Source: JAGMES01 sp023128035 (GTDB lineage Bacteria > Bacillota > Halanaerobiia > DY22613). Taken from it: a DNA stretch of 64,000 bases. The notes beneath the pieces are model-generated. The model had not been told where the DNA came from, did no database searches, and saw only the letters and a program-made list of their open reading frames with translations. Position numbers and translations under genes: made by a program. The stretch is from assembly GCA_030627905.1 (NCBI GenBank), contig DAOVRZ010000015.1, positions 1 to 64,000 on the forward strand, read 5' to 3'. Of this stretch, positions 39,849 to 48,856 are shown one piece after another (positions within the stretch are counted from its first letter, which is position 1; each line of letters starts with the position of its first letter).

Positions 39849-40481
39849 TTGTCATACATATCAAATCATTCTGGTGTACTAACTGAGGAGTTTCATCCAT
39901 TACCGAAGCCAGAGAAAGTGAAGAAGGAAAAGGGTAAAGGATTGCAATCACGTTCAAGGCTTCAAGCTAAGAAGAGTTTAAATAGATCAAAAGTAAATAA
40001 ACCAAAGTCACAAAAGACCTCTATCGGTAAACAAGTCCGAGCAGAGGTCTTTTTACGTGATAAAGGTCGTTGTCAAAATCCTAAGTGTGGTGTTAAAGTA
40101 CCGCTTGGAACTATACCTCATCATCTTATCATCAAGGGTTATGGTGGCAGAGGAGTATTAAAAGAGTTAGTTGATTCATTACCACTAAGGATATTACTAT
40201 GTGATAAGTGTCATACTGCTATTCATCATACTGGTGGAGGGATGAAAGGATATGATTTTTATATTGCAGCAGCCGAACAGGGATATAGAGAAAGGGTAGT
40301 CCTGATGGAACTTTTGATCAATGAATGGGCTAAGAGTATTCCTTTGGAAATTGGGGAATTAGCTCAGGAGATCAGGCAACGTAATACTCAAAGGTGGAAT
40401 CAATTCTTTGGGTTTGAAATGAACATTGATGATCGTATAGTTGGAGAACATTGGAAAGAGATTTTAGTTAGTGGAAAATAA
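39849..40481 (+). CDS. HNH-type endonuclease-like protein (210 aa)
   Basis: The protein has a Lys/Ser-rich N-terminal tail (residues 20-60) and an HNH-type zinc domain: CQNPKCG, HHLIIKGYGGRG, LCDKCHTAIHH. This is the typical treble-clef nuclease fold seen in phage packaging regions and homing elements. It starts with TTG behind GGAGGCGAG. A second, different HNH gene lies at 41045 next to terminase; this one may be a homing or recombination nuclease. Confidence 0.7.
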   Translation: MSYISNHSGVLTEEFHPLPKPEKVKKEKGKGLQSRSRLQAKKSLNRSKVNKPKSQKTSIGKQVRAEVFLRDKGRCQNPKCGVKVPLGTIPHHLIIKGYGGRGVLKELVDSLPLRILLCDKCHTAIHHTGGGMKGYDFYIAAAEQGYRERVVLMELLINEWAKSIPLEIGELAQEIRQRNTQRWNQFFGFEMNIDDRIVGEHWKEILVSGK

Positions 40482-40545
40482 TCCACAAACTCCACCAATG
40501 CCGACAAGCTTGGGGAGACTTAGAATAAAGAAAGGATGGTTAAAG

Positions 40546-40764
40546 ATGGAGTTAAAGAAAAAGAATACTGACAAAATATCTAAAGAAAAATTACAGTGGA
40601 TGGAAGAGGTTGGAATAACAGAATTTGATAAGCCTATGAAGTATTGCCATTGTATTAGTGGAATGTTGTATTCAGAAGAATACATAAAGAGCACTTCTCT
40701 CGAAGTGTTAAAAGAGAAACTTAACAAACAGAATGTGAAAAACAATCTGGAGTTTAAAAATTGA
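40546..40764 (+). CDS. Unknown small phage protein (72 aa)
   Basis: AAAGGATGG precedes ATG 40546, giving a 72-residue product (MELKKKNTDKISKEKLQW..., CHCISGMLYS). A longer form from GTG 40471, overlapping the HNH gene, is open and adds 25 residues. The CHC and MLYSEEY pattern is not recognised. Function unknown. Confidence 0.5.
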   Translation: MELKKKNTDKISKEKLQWMEEVGITEFDKPMKYCHCISGMLYSEEYIKSTSLEVLKEKLNKQNVKNNLEFKN

Positions 40765-40787
40765 GATGGAGAAAGGATGATTGAAAA

Positions 40788-41042
40788 ATGTATGATGTAG
40801 AAAAAACAGAGTTAATGCTTAGCTATTTTAAAGAGTTAAACAATTTAGAAGCTCCTGATGTTCAAGTCGTAGATCGAATTAATAATGTTTGTGATGCTAT
40901 AGAAGATCAGTTAGGCATTAAAGTAAACAAGACCGAACAGCAAGGGCAGACAATAGTAATTAATGCTGGTGGTGTTTTCACTGAAGAACAGATAGAAAGA
41001 ATCCAAGAAGCTCTTACAAAATCTTTTGATGCTGGGGTATAG
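40788..41042 (+). CDS. Unknown small phage protein (84 aa)
   Basis: The acidic 84-residue product has a helical first half (MLSYFKELNNLEAPDV) and a C-terminal (GQTIVINAGGVFTEEQIERIQEAL) hairpin-helix. It ends 2 bp before the HNH gene. No family recognised. Proximity to terminase suggests a packaging-associated role. Confidence 0.5.
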   Translation: MYDVEKTELMLSYFKELNNLEAPDVQVVDRINNVCDAIEDQLGIKVNKTEQQGQTIVINAGGVFTEEQIERIQEALTKSFDAGV

Positions 41043-41044
41043 AT

Positions 41045-41359
41045 ATGGCTCAAAAGTTCTCTAAGTCTTTCTATAACTCTAAAGCATGGAAAGAGTGTAG
41101 GAAAGCTTATATACAAAGTGTTACTGGATTATGTGAGACATGCCTAGAGAAAGGTAGAATTGAGCCTGGTAAGATACTACATCATAAAACAATGCTAACA
41201 CCACAGAACATCAATGATCCTTACATCACATTGAATTGGGATAACTTGATATATGAGTGTCAAGACTGTCACAATCAAGAGGGACACGGTAAAGAGAAGA
41301 AGGAACTCTTACGTGAAGGACTTATGTTTGATGCTAACGGTGATCTCGTTAAGTTATAG
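41045..41359 (+). CDS. HNH endonuclease of the packaging module
   Basis: The 104-residue protein matches small HNH endonucleases found beside terS/terL in cos-type phages: FYNSKAWKECRKAYI, CETCLEKG, HHKTMLTP, NWDNLIYECQDCHNQEHG-like ending. In HK97-like phages this protein is required with terminase for specific cleavage at cos. It directly precedes a G/C-run-rich gap and terS, supporting a cos mechanism. Confidence 0.85.
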   Translation: MAQKFSKSFYNSKAWKECRKAYIQSVTGLCETCLEKGRIEPGKILHHKTMLTPQNINDPYITLNWDNLIYECQDCHNQEGHGKEKKELLREGLMFDANGDLVKL

Positions 41360-41470
41360 CCCCCCCATAAAAGCCACGAGCCCTTGAAAGAGTAAGACCG
41401 AGGGGGAAGGACAATTTTTACGCACGTCATTTTACATACGAGGGGGGGTTAAGGGAAAGGAAGCGATTTT
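41360..41470 (+). other. Candidate cos region
   Basis: The 111-bp gap between HNH and terS starts with CCCCCCC and ends with GAGGGGGGGTT, with GAGGGGGAAGG between them, highly unusual in this AT-rich DNA. In phages with an HNH gene next to terS the cohesive-end site lies exactly here. The exact nicks cannot be placed from sequence. Confidence 0.5.
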
Positions 41471-41821
41471 ATGAATGAAATAGAAAAAGATAAGTTGATT
41501 AAGAAAGAAATAAGAGTACTTAAAAAACTCACCAAAGATATAGACGAAGATAAGAAAATATTTTCTCAAAGATTAATAGAGCAAGCCGCGTTCATGTATG
41601 CGACGTTACAAGAATTGCAAGAAATAGTTAATAAAGAAGGTGCAGTTCATTGGTATATTAATGGCGCACAAAAAACACTTCGAGAACATCCTGCATCAAA
41701 AACTTATAATATTATGATTAAAAATTATTCAAATATAATAAAACAATTGAGCGATATTTCTCCAGCACCAAAAAATGAGGTTGATCCTCTGATGGATTAT
41801 TTAACTAAGAAAAAAAGATGA
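41471..41821 (+). CDS. Terminase small subunit (P27-like)
   Basis: The 116-residue protein sits between HNH and terL and has the helical P27-type pattern (LIEQAAFMYATLQELQEIV, HPASKTYNIMIKNYSNIIKQL). It recognises the phage packaging site and regulates TerL. GGAAAGGAAGCG precedes ATG 41471, and the stop overlaps terL by 4 bp. Confidence 0.75.
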   Translation: MNEIEKDKLIKKEIRVLKKLTKDIDEDKKIFSQRLIEQAAFMYATLQELQEIVNKEGAVHWYINGAQKTLREHPASKTYNIMIKNYSNIIKQLSDISPAPKNEVDPLMDYLTKKKR

Positions 41822-43491
41822 CATGGTTAGAAGAATACGCTTTAAAGGTTCTTAACGGAGAAATAATCGCTTGTCATAGGATAAAACAAATTTATAAGTT
41901 GTTGCTGGATAAATTGAGAAACCCTGAAAAGTATAAACCTTGGGTGTTTAATGAAGATGAAGCAAATAGACCTATTGAATTTATAGAAACTTTCTGTAAA
42001 CAGGCACAAGGTAAGATAGGAGAACCATTAAAATTAATATTATTTCAAAAAGCCAAACATCAAGCGGTGTTTGGCTTTATTCATGAAGAAACAGGTATAA
42101 GACAATATCAAGAGGTTTTAGATATTCGCGGACGTAAGAATGGTAAAACCACAGAACTTGCAGCAGATTCAATTTATATGCAAATTGCAGATGATGAGGG
42201 TTCGCCAGAGGTATATTTTATTGCAACTAAACTAGATCAGGCCAAAAAGGGATTTAGTGAAGCTCATAAGATGATCAAGCAAAGCCCATTGTTAAGAAAA
42301 CACATAAAGAAAAGGGCATCTGATTTATATTCAGCTTTTAACTTTGGTATGGTCAAAGCATTAGCGAGTAATTCTAATTCGTTAGATGGTTTAAATGGTC
42401 ATGCGGTTATCATAGATGAGTTAGGAGCTATTAAAAATCGTGATATATACGACTTAATGAAGCAATCAATGTCAAGTAGACGACAACCGTTATTGACTTG
42501 CATAACTACTAATGGTTTTGTAAGAGAAGGTATTTTTGATAGTCAATATGATTACGCTTGTGGAGTCTTAGATGGGAAAATAAAAGATGATAGATTTATT
42601 CCCTTTATATATGAACTTGACGACAGAGACGAATGGGATAAACCAGAAATGTGGTTAAAGTCTAACCCTGGACTAGGCACAATAAAATCAGTTGAATTCT
42701 TAAAAGATTGTGTTGAAAAAGCTAAGAATGACCCGGGCTTTAAACCTACTGTAATGGTAAAAGATTTTAATTTTAAAGAAAACGCAGCTAGTGCATGGCT
42801 TACATGGGAAGAGCTTGAAAACCCTGAAAAGTTTAAATTTAAGGAAATGGGCTTTGACTATGGTATCGGTGGAATGGATGCAGCGGATTCTATCGACTTA
42901 AATAGTGCGAAGGCTATATGTATGAAACCAGGTGACGATAAAATATATGTTAAATCTATGTATTGGATTCCTGAAACTGTTCTGAATGAAATGACTAAAA
43001 ATGGTAACAGAAGAGAACGTGATAGTGTCCCATATTCTTTATGGGAAAAACAAGGATTATTAAGAGTATGGCCAGGTAACAAAGTAGATAAAATTTGTTT
43101 TCTAGAATGGTTTAGAGAATTAAGAGAGGAAGATGATCTGTATATTTTAAAAATTGGTTATGACCCTTGGCATATTGACGACAGTTTATTACGGAGTTTC
43201 GAAGGTGAATTTGGGAAAGAGGCTATGGTCAAAGTAAGACAAGGTAGTTTTACATTAAGTGACCCAATGAAAAATTTAAGAGCTGATTTAAAAGCCAATA
43301 AGATAGTGCATAATGATAATCCAATTGACAAATGGTGTTTAAGTAATACAGAAATTAAAACTGATATAAATGCAAACATTCAACCAGTCAAAGGATTAGA
43401 TAATAGAAGGCGTATTGATGGTACTATTTCATTAATATGTGCTTATGTGGCGTTAAATGATTTTAAAGACGATTACCTAAACATGATCTAG
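41818..43491 (+). CDS. Terminase large subunit
   Basis: The 557-residue packaging motor has an N-terminal ATPase with a GRKNGKTTE Walker A-like motif and VIIDELGA Walker B, and a C-terminal RNase H-like nuclease (FDYGIGGMDAAD, GYDPWHIDD with Asp residues). It translocates DNA into the prohead and cuts it. Length and order are typical of HK97-type terminases. It overlaps terS and is followed by portal after 14 bp. Confidence 0.92.
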   Translation: MTWLEEYALKVLNGEIIACHRIKQIYKLLLDKLRNPEKYKPWVFNEDEANRPIEFIETFCKQAQGKIGEPLKLILFQKAKHQAVFGFIHEETGIRQYQEVLDIRGRKNGKTTELAADSIYMQIADDEGSPEVYFIATKLDQAKKGFSEAHKMIKQSPLLRKHIKKRASDLYSAFNFGMVKALASNSNSLDGLNGHAVIIDELGAIKNRDIYDLMKQSMSSRRQPLLTCITTNGFVREGIFDSQYDYACGVLDGKIKDDRFIPFIYELDDRDEWDKPEMWLKSNPGLGTIKSVEFLKDCVEKAKNDPGFKPTVMVKDFNFKENAASAWLTWEELENPEKFKFKEMGFDYGIGGMDAADSIDLNSAKAICMKPGDDKIYVKSMYWIPETVLNEMTKNGNRRERDSVPYSLWEKQGLLRVWPGNKVDKICFLEWFRELREEDDLYILKIGYDPWHIDDSLLRSFEGEFGKEAMVKVRQGSFTLSDPMKNLRADLKANKIVHNDNPIDKWCLSNTEIKTDINANIQPVKGLDNRRRIDGTISLICAYVALNDFKDDYLNMI

Positions 43492-43505
43492 AGGGAGGTG
43501 GGAAG

Positions 43506-44675
43506 TTGGGGTTTTTTAGTTTCTTCAGGAATAAAACAACAGAAAACGCAGGTTATAAATATGAACTCATTACAGAGCGTAGTGGGTTTTATTCGTGGAA
43601 TGGTCAATTATATCAATCTGACATTATTAGATCCTGCACTAGACCAAAATCTAAAGCCATAGGAAAACTATTAGCAAAGCATGTAAGAAAATCAAAGGAT
43701 GGATTGAAGATCAATCCAGAGCCTTATATTAGATTCTTGTTAGAAGAGCCTAATCCATATATGACAGGTCAGTTATTGCAAGAAAAACTGACTACCCAAT
43801 TAGAGTTAAATAATAATGCATTCGCTCTAATTGTCAGGGATGATTTTGGTTTACCTTATCAAATCTACCCTTTACCTAGTACAGCAGTTGAGGCTATACA
43901 TTCAAAGTCTGGTGAATTGTTTTTAAAGTTTAGTTTTAGTAATGGCAAAATACACACATTTCCCTATACAGATATAATTCACCTTCGACAGGATTTTAAT
44001 GAGAATGATATTTTTGGAGATTCCCCAGCAAAAGTTATTACGTCGCTTATGGAAGTTATAAATACAACAGATCAGGGAATTGTTAAAGCAATCAAAAACA
44101 GTAATTTAATAAGATGGCTTTTAAAATTTAAAACAACACTAAAACCAAAGGATATAACAAATCAAGTTGAAGAATTTAAAAAAAGTTATATGGATGTTGG
44201 CACTGGAACTGGTGGGGTAGCTGCTGTTGATACTAAGGCAGATATAGAGCAAGTAAAACCAAATTCCTACGTGCCGAATGCAGCGGTGATGGATAGGACT
44301 ACAAAACGAGTTTACAACTTCTTCAACACAAATGAGAAGATAGTCCAGAGTAGTTACAACGAGGACGAATGGAACTCATATTATGAGAGTCAAATCGAAC
44401 CTCTTGCAAAACAACTAGCAGAAGAGTTTACCAGGAAGTTATTCAACCGAAAACAAAGAAGTTTTGGAAACAAAATTTTCTTCGAAGCATCTAACCTTCA
44501 ATATGCTTCAGCAAAAACTAAGCTAAACCTACAACAGATGGTAGATCGTGGTTCTTTAACTCCTAATGAATGGAGAGAAGTAATGGGACTTGGTCCTATT
44601 GAAGGTGGAGATAAACCAGTTCGCAGACTTGATACTGCAGTAGTGAAGGAAGGTGACGACGATAATGAGGATTGA
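43506..44675 (+). CDS. Portal protein (HK97 type)
   Basis: The 389-residue protein shows the HK97 portal pattern: SDIIRSCTRPKSKAIGKL, PNPYMTGQLLQEKL, DIIHLRQDF and a C-terminal LTPNEWREVMGLGPIEGGD. It forms the dodecameric gate at the capsid vertex. TTG start behind GGGAGGTGGG. It overlaps the protease gene. Confidence 0.92.
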   Translation: MGFFSFFRNKTTENAGYKYELITERSGFYSWNGQLYQSDIIRSCTRPKSKAIGKLLAKHVRKSKDGLKINPEPYIRFLLEEPNPYMTGQLLQEKLTTQLELNNNAFALIVRDDFGLPYQIYPLPSTAVEAIHSKSGELFLKFSFSNGKIHTFPYTDIIHLRQDFNENDIFGDSPAKVITSLMEVINTTDQGIVKAIKNSNLIRWLLKFKTTLKPKDITNQVEEFKKSYMDVGTGTGGVAAVDTKADIEQVKPNSYVPNAAVMDRTTKRVYNFFNTNEKIVQSSYNEDEWNSYYESQIEPLAKQLAEEFTRKLFNRKQRSFGNKIFFEASNLQYASAKTKLNLQQMVDRGSLTPNEWREVMGLGPIEGGDKPVRRLDTAVVKEGDDDNED

Positions 44676-45360
44676 TGTAAAAGGTGTCATTGTATCAAAT
44701 GGCGATAAATATTATTATGATTGGTTTGGTATAGAGTCCACTAGCCCACAAGATGTAAGTAAAAAAATAGTAGAAGCAAATGGAGAAGATTTAGAGGTTC
44801 ACATCAATAGTCCTGGTGGGGATGTATATGCTGGATCAGAAATATATACTGATCTAAAAGCCTACTCAGGAGATGTAAATATCAAAATTGTTGGTGTAGC
44901 AGCAAGTGCGGCAGGTGTAATAGCTATGGCTGGTAAAAGTTCAATCTCACCAACCGCTCAATTTATGATGCACAATGTTGGTTCTGGTGCTTATGGTGAC
45001 TATAGAGCATTTGAACACGAGGCGGAGGTCTTGAAAAATTATAATGTTTCGATTGCTAACGCCTACAGGCTAAAGACTGGAATGAGTCATGAAGAACTTT
45101 TAGAACTCATGAATAAAGAAACGTGGCTCAACGCTCAGCAAGCAGTGAAGCATGGTTTTGTAGATGAAATCATGTTCGATGAAGGAAATATGTTAGTTGC
45201 AAGTGCAACTAATGGGATGATGTTACCACCAGAAGTAATAAACAAAATCAGGAACCAGATTAAAATACCTGGTCAAAATCCACTAGAAAATAAAGATTTA
45301 AAACTAGCTCAGGCAAGGTTAAATTTATTAAAGTTAAAGGGAGGAAATTTAAATGTTTAA
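44665..45360 (+). CDS. ClpP-like prohead protease
   Basis: The 231-residue protein is a ClpP-type serine peptidase: HINSPGGDVYAGSEI, GVAASAAGVIAMAG with nucleophile Ser, and MHNVGSGAYGD with the active-site His. It matures the capsid and lies between portal and major capsid, as in many Firmicutes siphoviruses. GAAGGTGACG favours ATG 44665 over GTG 44653. Confidence 0.9.
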   Translation: MRIDVKGVIVSNGDKYYYDWFGIESTSPQDVSKKIVEANGEDLEVHINSPGGDVYAGSEIYTDLKAYSGDVNIKIVGVAASAAGVIAMAGKSSISPTAQFMMHNVGSGAYGDYRAFEHEAEVLKNYNVSIANAYRLKTGMSHEELLELMNKETWLNAQQAVKHGFVDEIMFDEGNMLVASATNGMMLPPEVINKIRNQIKIPGQNPLENKDLKLAQARLNLLKLKGGNLNV

Positions 45361-46582
45361 AAATCAAAAAGAGTATCAAGAGAAAAGAAATGCAATGCTA
45401 GCAGAGTTAGAAAAATTACTTAACGAAGGCAATATTGAGGGCTTCAATGCAAAAGAACAAGAGATCAAGGATTTAGATGCAAAATTCGAAGCATGGGGAA
45501 AGGCTCAGGCTAATTTAAACGCTTTGAAAGATACCAGCAAAATATCTAATCAAATCTTAAATATTAATAACGGTCAAGACAATGTAATTACTCCTCAAAA
45601 TCAAAAGCCGATAGTAAGTGATCCATACAATTCTGCAGAATATCGTACTGAATTTATGAATTTTTGTAAAACTGGAGTATTACCAAATCTCAGCAATGCA
45701 GACGTAACCACAACTACTACTGATGCTGGTGCAGTAATTCCAACTACTATCATGAAAGAAATCATTAAAGAGATGAAAGAATACGGACAGATATTTAGCC
45801 GTATTCGTGGCACAAATATTCAAGGTGGCGTGGAAGTACCAATTCTTACACTTAAACCAAAAGCGACTTGGATCGGTGAAAATAGTCGGTCAGAAGATCA
45901 GAAAGTTACTTCTAACACAAATGTAACTTTTACTTATCATGGCTTAGAGTGCAGAATAGCAATTTCATTACTTGCGGAAATCGTTACATTAGATATGTTT
46001 GAAGCAGAATTTACAAAGTTAACTGCCGAGGCTATGGTAATAGCTTTAGAAACTGCAATTATAAAAGGTTCTGGAGTGGGTCAACCTTTAGGGCTTACTG
46101 TTGATCCTAGAATTGGTGCTTCCCAATTAATCGTTTTATCCCCTACTGAGTTCTCTAGTTGGTCAGACTGGAAAAAGAAAGTAATGGCTAAAATTCCTCT
46201 TGCATACAGAAACGGTGGAACTTTCATTATGGCAGCAGGCACATTCGAAGGGTACATTGACAACATGAATGATGCTAATGGCCAACCGATTGGTAGAATT
46301 AATTATAATGTTACAAAAGATAAAACACAGGAAAGATTTAATGGTAGAGATGTAATTTTAGTAGAAGATGACATTGTTACACCTTACGATTCTGCAAATA
46401 CTGATGATGTTGTTGTGATTTTCTGCAAACTCAAAGATTACTGCATAAACTCCAATATGCAAATGAAAACCTTTAGATGGTTAGATCACGACACTAACCA
46501 ATGGATCAACAAAGCTATACTTATTGCAGATGGAAAAATTCTTGATCCTAAAGGCGTTATTCTAATCAAGAAAGGTGTATAA
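45353..46582 (+). CDS. Major capsid protein (HK97 fold)
   Basis: The 409-residue protein has a coiled-coil N-terminal scaffold (KEYQEKRNAMLAELEKLL) of about 100 residues, removed by the protease, and then the HK97 capsid fold (DAGAVIPTTIMKEI, GGVEVPIL, FTYHGLECRIAISLLAEIV). Length is normal. GGGAGGAAATTTAA precedes ATG 45353, overlapping the protease gene by 8 bp. Confidence 0.93.
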   Translation: MFKNQKEYQEKRNAMLAELEKLLNEGNIEGFNAKEQEIKDLDAKFEAWGKAQANLNALKDTSKISNQILNINNGQDNVITPQNQKPIVSDPYNSAEYRTEFMNFCKTGVLPNLSNADVTTTTTDAGAVIPTTIMKEIIKEMKEYGQIFSRIRGTNIQGGVEVPILTLKPKATWIGENSRSEDQKVTSNTNVTFTYHGLECRIAISLLAEIVTLDMFEAEFTKLTAEAMVIALETAIIKGSGVGQPLGLTVDPRIGASQLIVLSPTEFSSWSDWKKKVMAKIPLAYRNGGTFIMAAGTFEGYIDNMNDANGQPIGRINYNVTKDKTQERFNGRDVILVEDDIVTPYDSANTDDVVVIFCKLKDYCINSNMQMKTFRWLDHDTNQWINKAILIADGKILDPKGVILIKKGV

Positions 46583-46627
46583 AAGAGAGGGATAAACCCT
46601 TTCTTATCTTTCTAAAGAGGTGATACT

Positions 46628-46906
46628 GTGTTAGAAAGTGTTAAAAGTACTTTAAGAATATCAGTAAATGATCTTGATGGTGATATTCAGGATTTAATCG
46701 ATGCGGCAAAAGCTGACTTGAAACTATCAGGAGTTAATAAAATCGAAGATACAGATCCACTAATCAAAAGAGCAATAAAAGTATACTGTAAGGCTAATTT
46801 TGGATATGACAATCCCGAAGCAGAGAAGTTTCAACAATCTTTTGATATGTTAAAACAGCATTTAAGTTTATCGGTAGAATACACGGTGATTGAAGATGAG
46901 GCATAA
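46628..46906 (+). CDS. Head-tail connector (gp6-like)
   Basis: The 92-residue helical protein begins LESVKSTLRISVNDLDGDIQDLIDAAKADL, shown here only in part, matching DNA-packaging/gp6-like connectors that extend the portal ring. It is first of the connector group after the capsid gene, with AAAGAGGTGA and a GTG start. Confidence 0.85.
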   Translation: MLESVKSTLRISVNDLDGDIQDLIDAAKADLKLSGVNKIEDTDPLIKRAIKVYCKANFGYDNPEAEKFQQSFDMLKQHLSLSVEYTVIEDEA

Positions 46907-47183
46907 TCAAGTCATCTATCTTTTATCTACCGAAATCGTTACTGATGATCTAAAAAATCAAATAGAGCAGGATACTGAAAGAAGAGTATTTGCAAATGAG
47001 TTCTCTGTATCATCAAACGAATATTATAATGCAGCTGCATCAGGGTTAAAAATATCCAAGCGTTTTGAAATATATTCTTTTGAATATAAGGATGAAGAAA
47101 AACTTAAACATGATGGCGTGACTTATGAAATAGTTAGGACAGAAGGTAAAGGCGAAAAAATACGTTTGACGTGTAAGAGGTGA
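46896..47183 (+). CDS. Head closure protein (gp16/SPP1-like position)
   Basis: The 95-residue beta-rich protein (VIYLLSTEIVTDDLKNQIEQ..., RFEIYSFEYKDEEKLKHDG, IRLTCKR) occupies the head-tail stopper position and has the small-barrel pattern of head closure proteins. It overlaps the previous gene; ATG 46896 is preferred over TTG 46890. Confidence 0.7.
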   Translation: MRHNQVIYLLSTEIVTDDLKNQIEQDTERRVFANEFSVSSNEYYNAAASGLKISKRFEIYSFEYKDEEKLKHDGVTYEIVRTEGKGEKIRLTCKR

Positions 47184-47189
47184 TGGCTA

Positions 47190-47570
47190 ATGGTTAATAT
47201 CTCAATAGATCAACTAGCCAACGAGATTACAAAAGCGGTGCAGGAGTACACTGAGGATGTAACGGAGGCTATTGAGAAAGAAGTAGATGAAATAGCCAAA
47301 CTTATTTTAAAAGAAATCAAAGCAACTGCACCAAAAAATACTGGCAGATATATTAAAGGGTTTAAGTCTACTCAACAAAGAAAAGATGGAAACAAAAGGC
47401 GCGTTATATGGAATAAAAAAGAATCGTGGCGTGTTCATCTTTTAGAGTTTGGCCATGCAAAACAAAATGGTGGTAGAGTCAGAGCTTTTCCTCATGTAAG
47501 ACCTGCATATGATAAACACGAACCACCATTTGTGGAGAGAGTTAAGCAGATTATTAAGAGAGGTGGTTAA
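47190..47570 (+). CDS. HK97 gp10-like tail-completion protein
   Basis: The 126-residue protein has the HK97-gp10 family pattern: AIEKEVDEIAKLILKEIKATAPKNTGRYIKGF (partly quoted), and LEFGHAKQNGGRVRAFPHVRPA. It belongs to the tail-joining ring proteins. ATG 47190 follows AAGAGGTGATGGC. Confidence 0.88.
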   Translation: MVNISIDQLANEITKAVQEYTEDVTEAIEKEVDEIAKLILKEIKATAPKNTGRYIKGFKSTQQRKDGNKRRVIWNKKESWRVHLLEFGHAKQNGGRVRAFPHVRPAYDKHEPPFVERVKQIIKRGG

Positions 47571-47571
47571 C

Positions 47572-47901
47572 TTGCAACAGTCCGAACTTGCGCAAGCCTT
47601 AGAAAGTACTACAATTCCTGTAGCATATAGAGAATTCAAAGATACTAAAAAGAATCCTGCACCATTGCCACCATTCATTACTTATCAATTCGCTTATGGC
47701 AGTGATTTTGTGGCAGATAATCAAAACTATGTTGATATAGAGAATTTTCAAATTGAACTCTATACATCTAAAAAAGATCCTGGTACTGAAAAATTAGTCC
47801 AGGACAAATTGAAAGAGTTGAGGCTACCTTATAGCAAGGTAGAATTTTTTTTGGAAAGTGAAGAGTTAATCCAAGTCATTTATGAAGTTCAACTTATATA
47901 A
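47572..47901 (+). CDS. Tail terminator-type protein
   Basis: The 109-residue protein (LAQALESTTIPVAYREFKD, PPFITYQFAYGSDFVADN, YVDIENFQIELYTSKKDP) has the pattern of tail-completion/terminator proteins encoded just before the major tail protein. AGAGAGGTGG favours TTG 47572 directly after the gp10 stop; the longer frame from 47509 overlaps gp10 without a site. Confidence 0.7.
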   Translation: MQQSELAQALESTTIPVAYREFKDTKKNPAPLPPFITYQFAYGSDFVADNQNYVDIENFQIELYTSKKDPGTEKLVQDKLKELRLPYSKVEFFLESEELIQVIYEVQLI

Positions 47902-47919
47902 TTACAGGAGGTTAAAACA

Positions 47920-48501
47920 ATGGATAAAAACAAAATTATTTTTGGTTTAGAACAATTTCACATAGCTTTTTTTGATACAGAAGCAGCACAACCACCTGCG
48001 TGGAAAGTACCTATAGCTATAGCTGGAATCATAAAGCTTAGCCCGAGTGCGCAGGGCGAGGAATCAAAATTTTATGCCGATAACATCTTATACCACACAG
48101 AAACAACTAACGATGGATATACAGCAACTCTTGAAGCATTTCTTATTCCTGATATTGTGAAAGCTGAAATGCTAGGTTGGGAAATTGATGATAATGGAAT
48201 GTTGGTGGAAGTTGCAGATGGTAAAGCGAAGAAATTTGCCTTAATGGGGCAAGTAAAGGGAGATAAAAAAAATAGAAGGTTTGTATACTATGATTGCAAA
48301 GCGAGCCGACCTTCTAAAGAATATTCTTCAAAGACGAATTCAGTTACACCTTCAACTGATTCTTTGAATCTTACTATCTTACCTATCGAAGTTAACAGTA
48401 AGAAAATTGTTAAAGGCGTTCTGGAACTAAGTGAGACTAATGCAATAGTTTACAACGGTTTCTTTGATGCCGTAACATTGCCAAAGGAGGCGGCTGCATA
48501 A
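47920..48501 (+). CDS. Major tail protein (phi13 family)
   Basis: The 193-residue protein reads KNKIIFGLEQFHIAFFD, AIAGIIKLSPSAQGEES and FYADNILYHTETTNDGYTA, the phi13-type tail tube pattern. It polymerises into the siphovirus tail tube. ACAGGAGG supports the ATG. It is followed by the two overlapping tail chaperone genes, as expected. Confidence 0.88.
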   Translation: MDKNKIIFGLEQFHIAFFDTEAAQPPAWKVPIAIAGIIKLSPSAQGEESKFYADNILYHTETTNDGYTATLEAFLIPDIVKAEMLGWEIDDNGMLVEVADGKAKKFALMGQVKGDKKNRRFVYYDCKASRPSKEYSSKTNSVTPSTDSLNLTILPIEVNSKKIVKGVLELSETNAIVYNGFFDAVTLPKEAAA

Positions 48502-48502
48502 A

Positions 48503-48856
48503 ATGAGAACAATAACTATAGACGGTAAAGAATTAGGGCTAAGGGCTACACCTTTAGCCCTTTTGTATTATAGGCAAGAATTCAAGAAAGATTTAATTGG
48601 TGATTTGGTAAGTTTAACTGAAATGGCTGACGACTTAACCAAAATGGATTCCGTGAAGCTTTTGCAAATGGTATGGGCAATGAATAAGGCTCACAACTTT
48701 GGTAAGCAGTTTTCTAACTTTGAAAAATGGTTAGAAGGATTAGAAAGCGTTGACTTTAGCGACGAAGGATTTATGCTAGAAGTCATAGGTGAAGCCGAAA
48801 ATGGCTTTTTTCGTGGAAGTGGATCAGGAAAGCAACTCCAACAACTCCCAAGATAA
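48503..48856 (+). CDS. Tail assembly chaperone G
   Basis: The 117-residue protein lies directly before the tape measure gene with a second ORF (48789-49040) overlapping its 3' end in another frame, the G/GT arrangement of siphovirus tail chaperones. It reads RTITIDGKELGLRATPLALLYYRQEF. AAGGAGGCGGC supports ATG 48503. It should produce a longer GT fusion at a low rate. Confidence 0.8.
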   Translation: MRTITIDGKELGLRATPLALLYYRQEFKKDLIGDLVSLTEMADDLTKMDSVKLLQMVWAMNKAHNFGKQFSNFEKWLEGLESVDFSDEGFMLEVIGEAENGFFRGSGSGKQLQQLPR

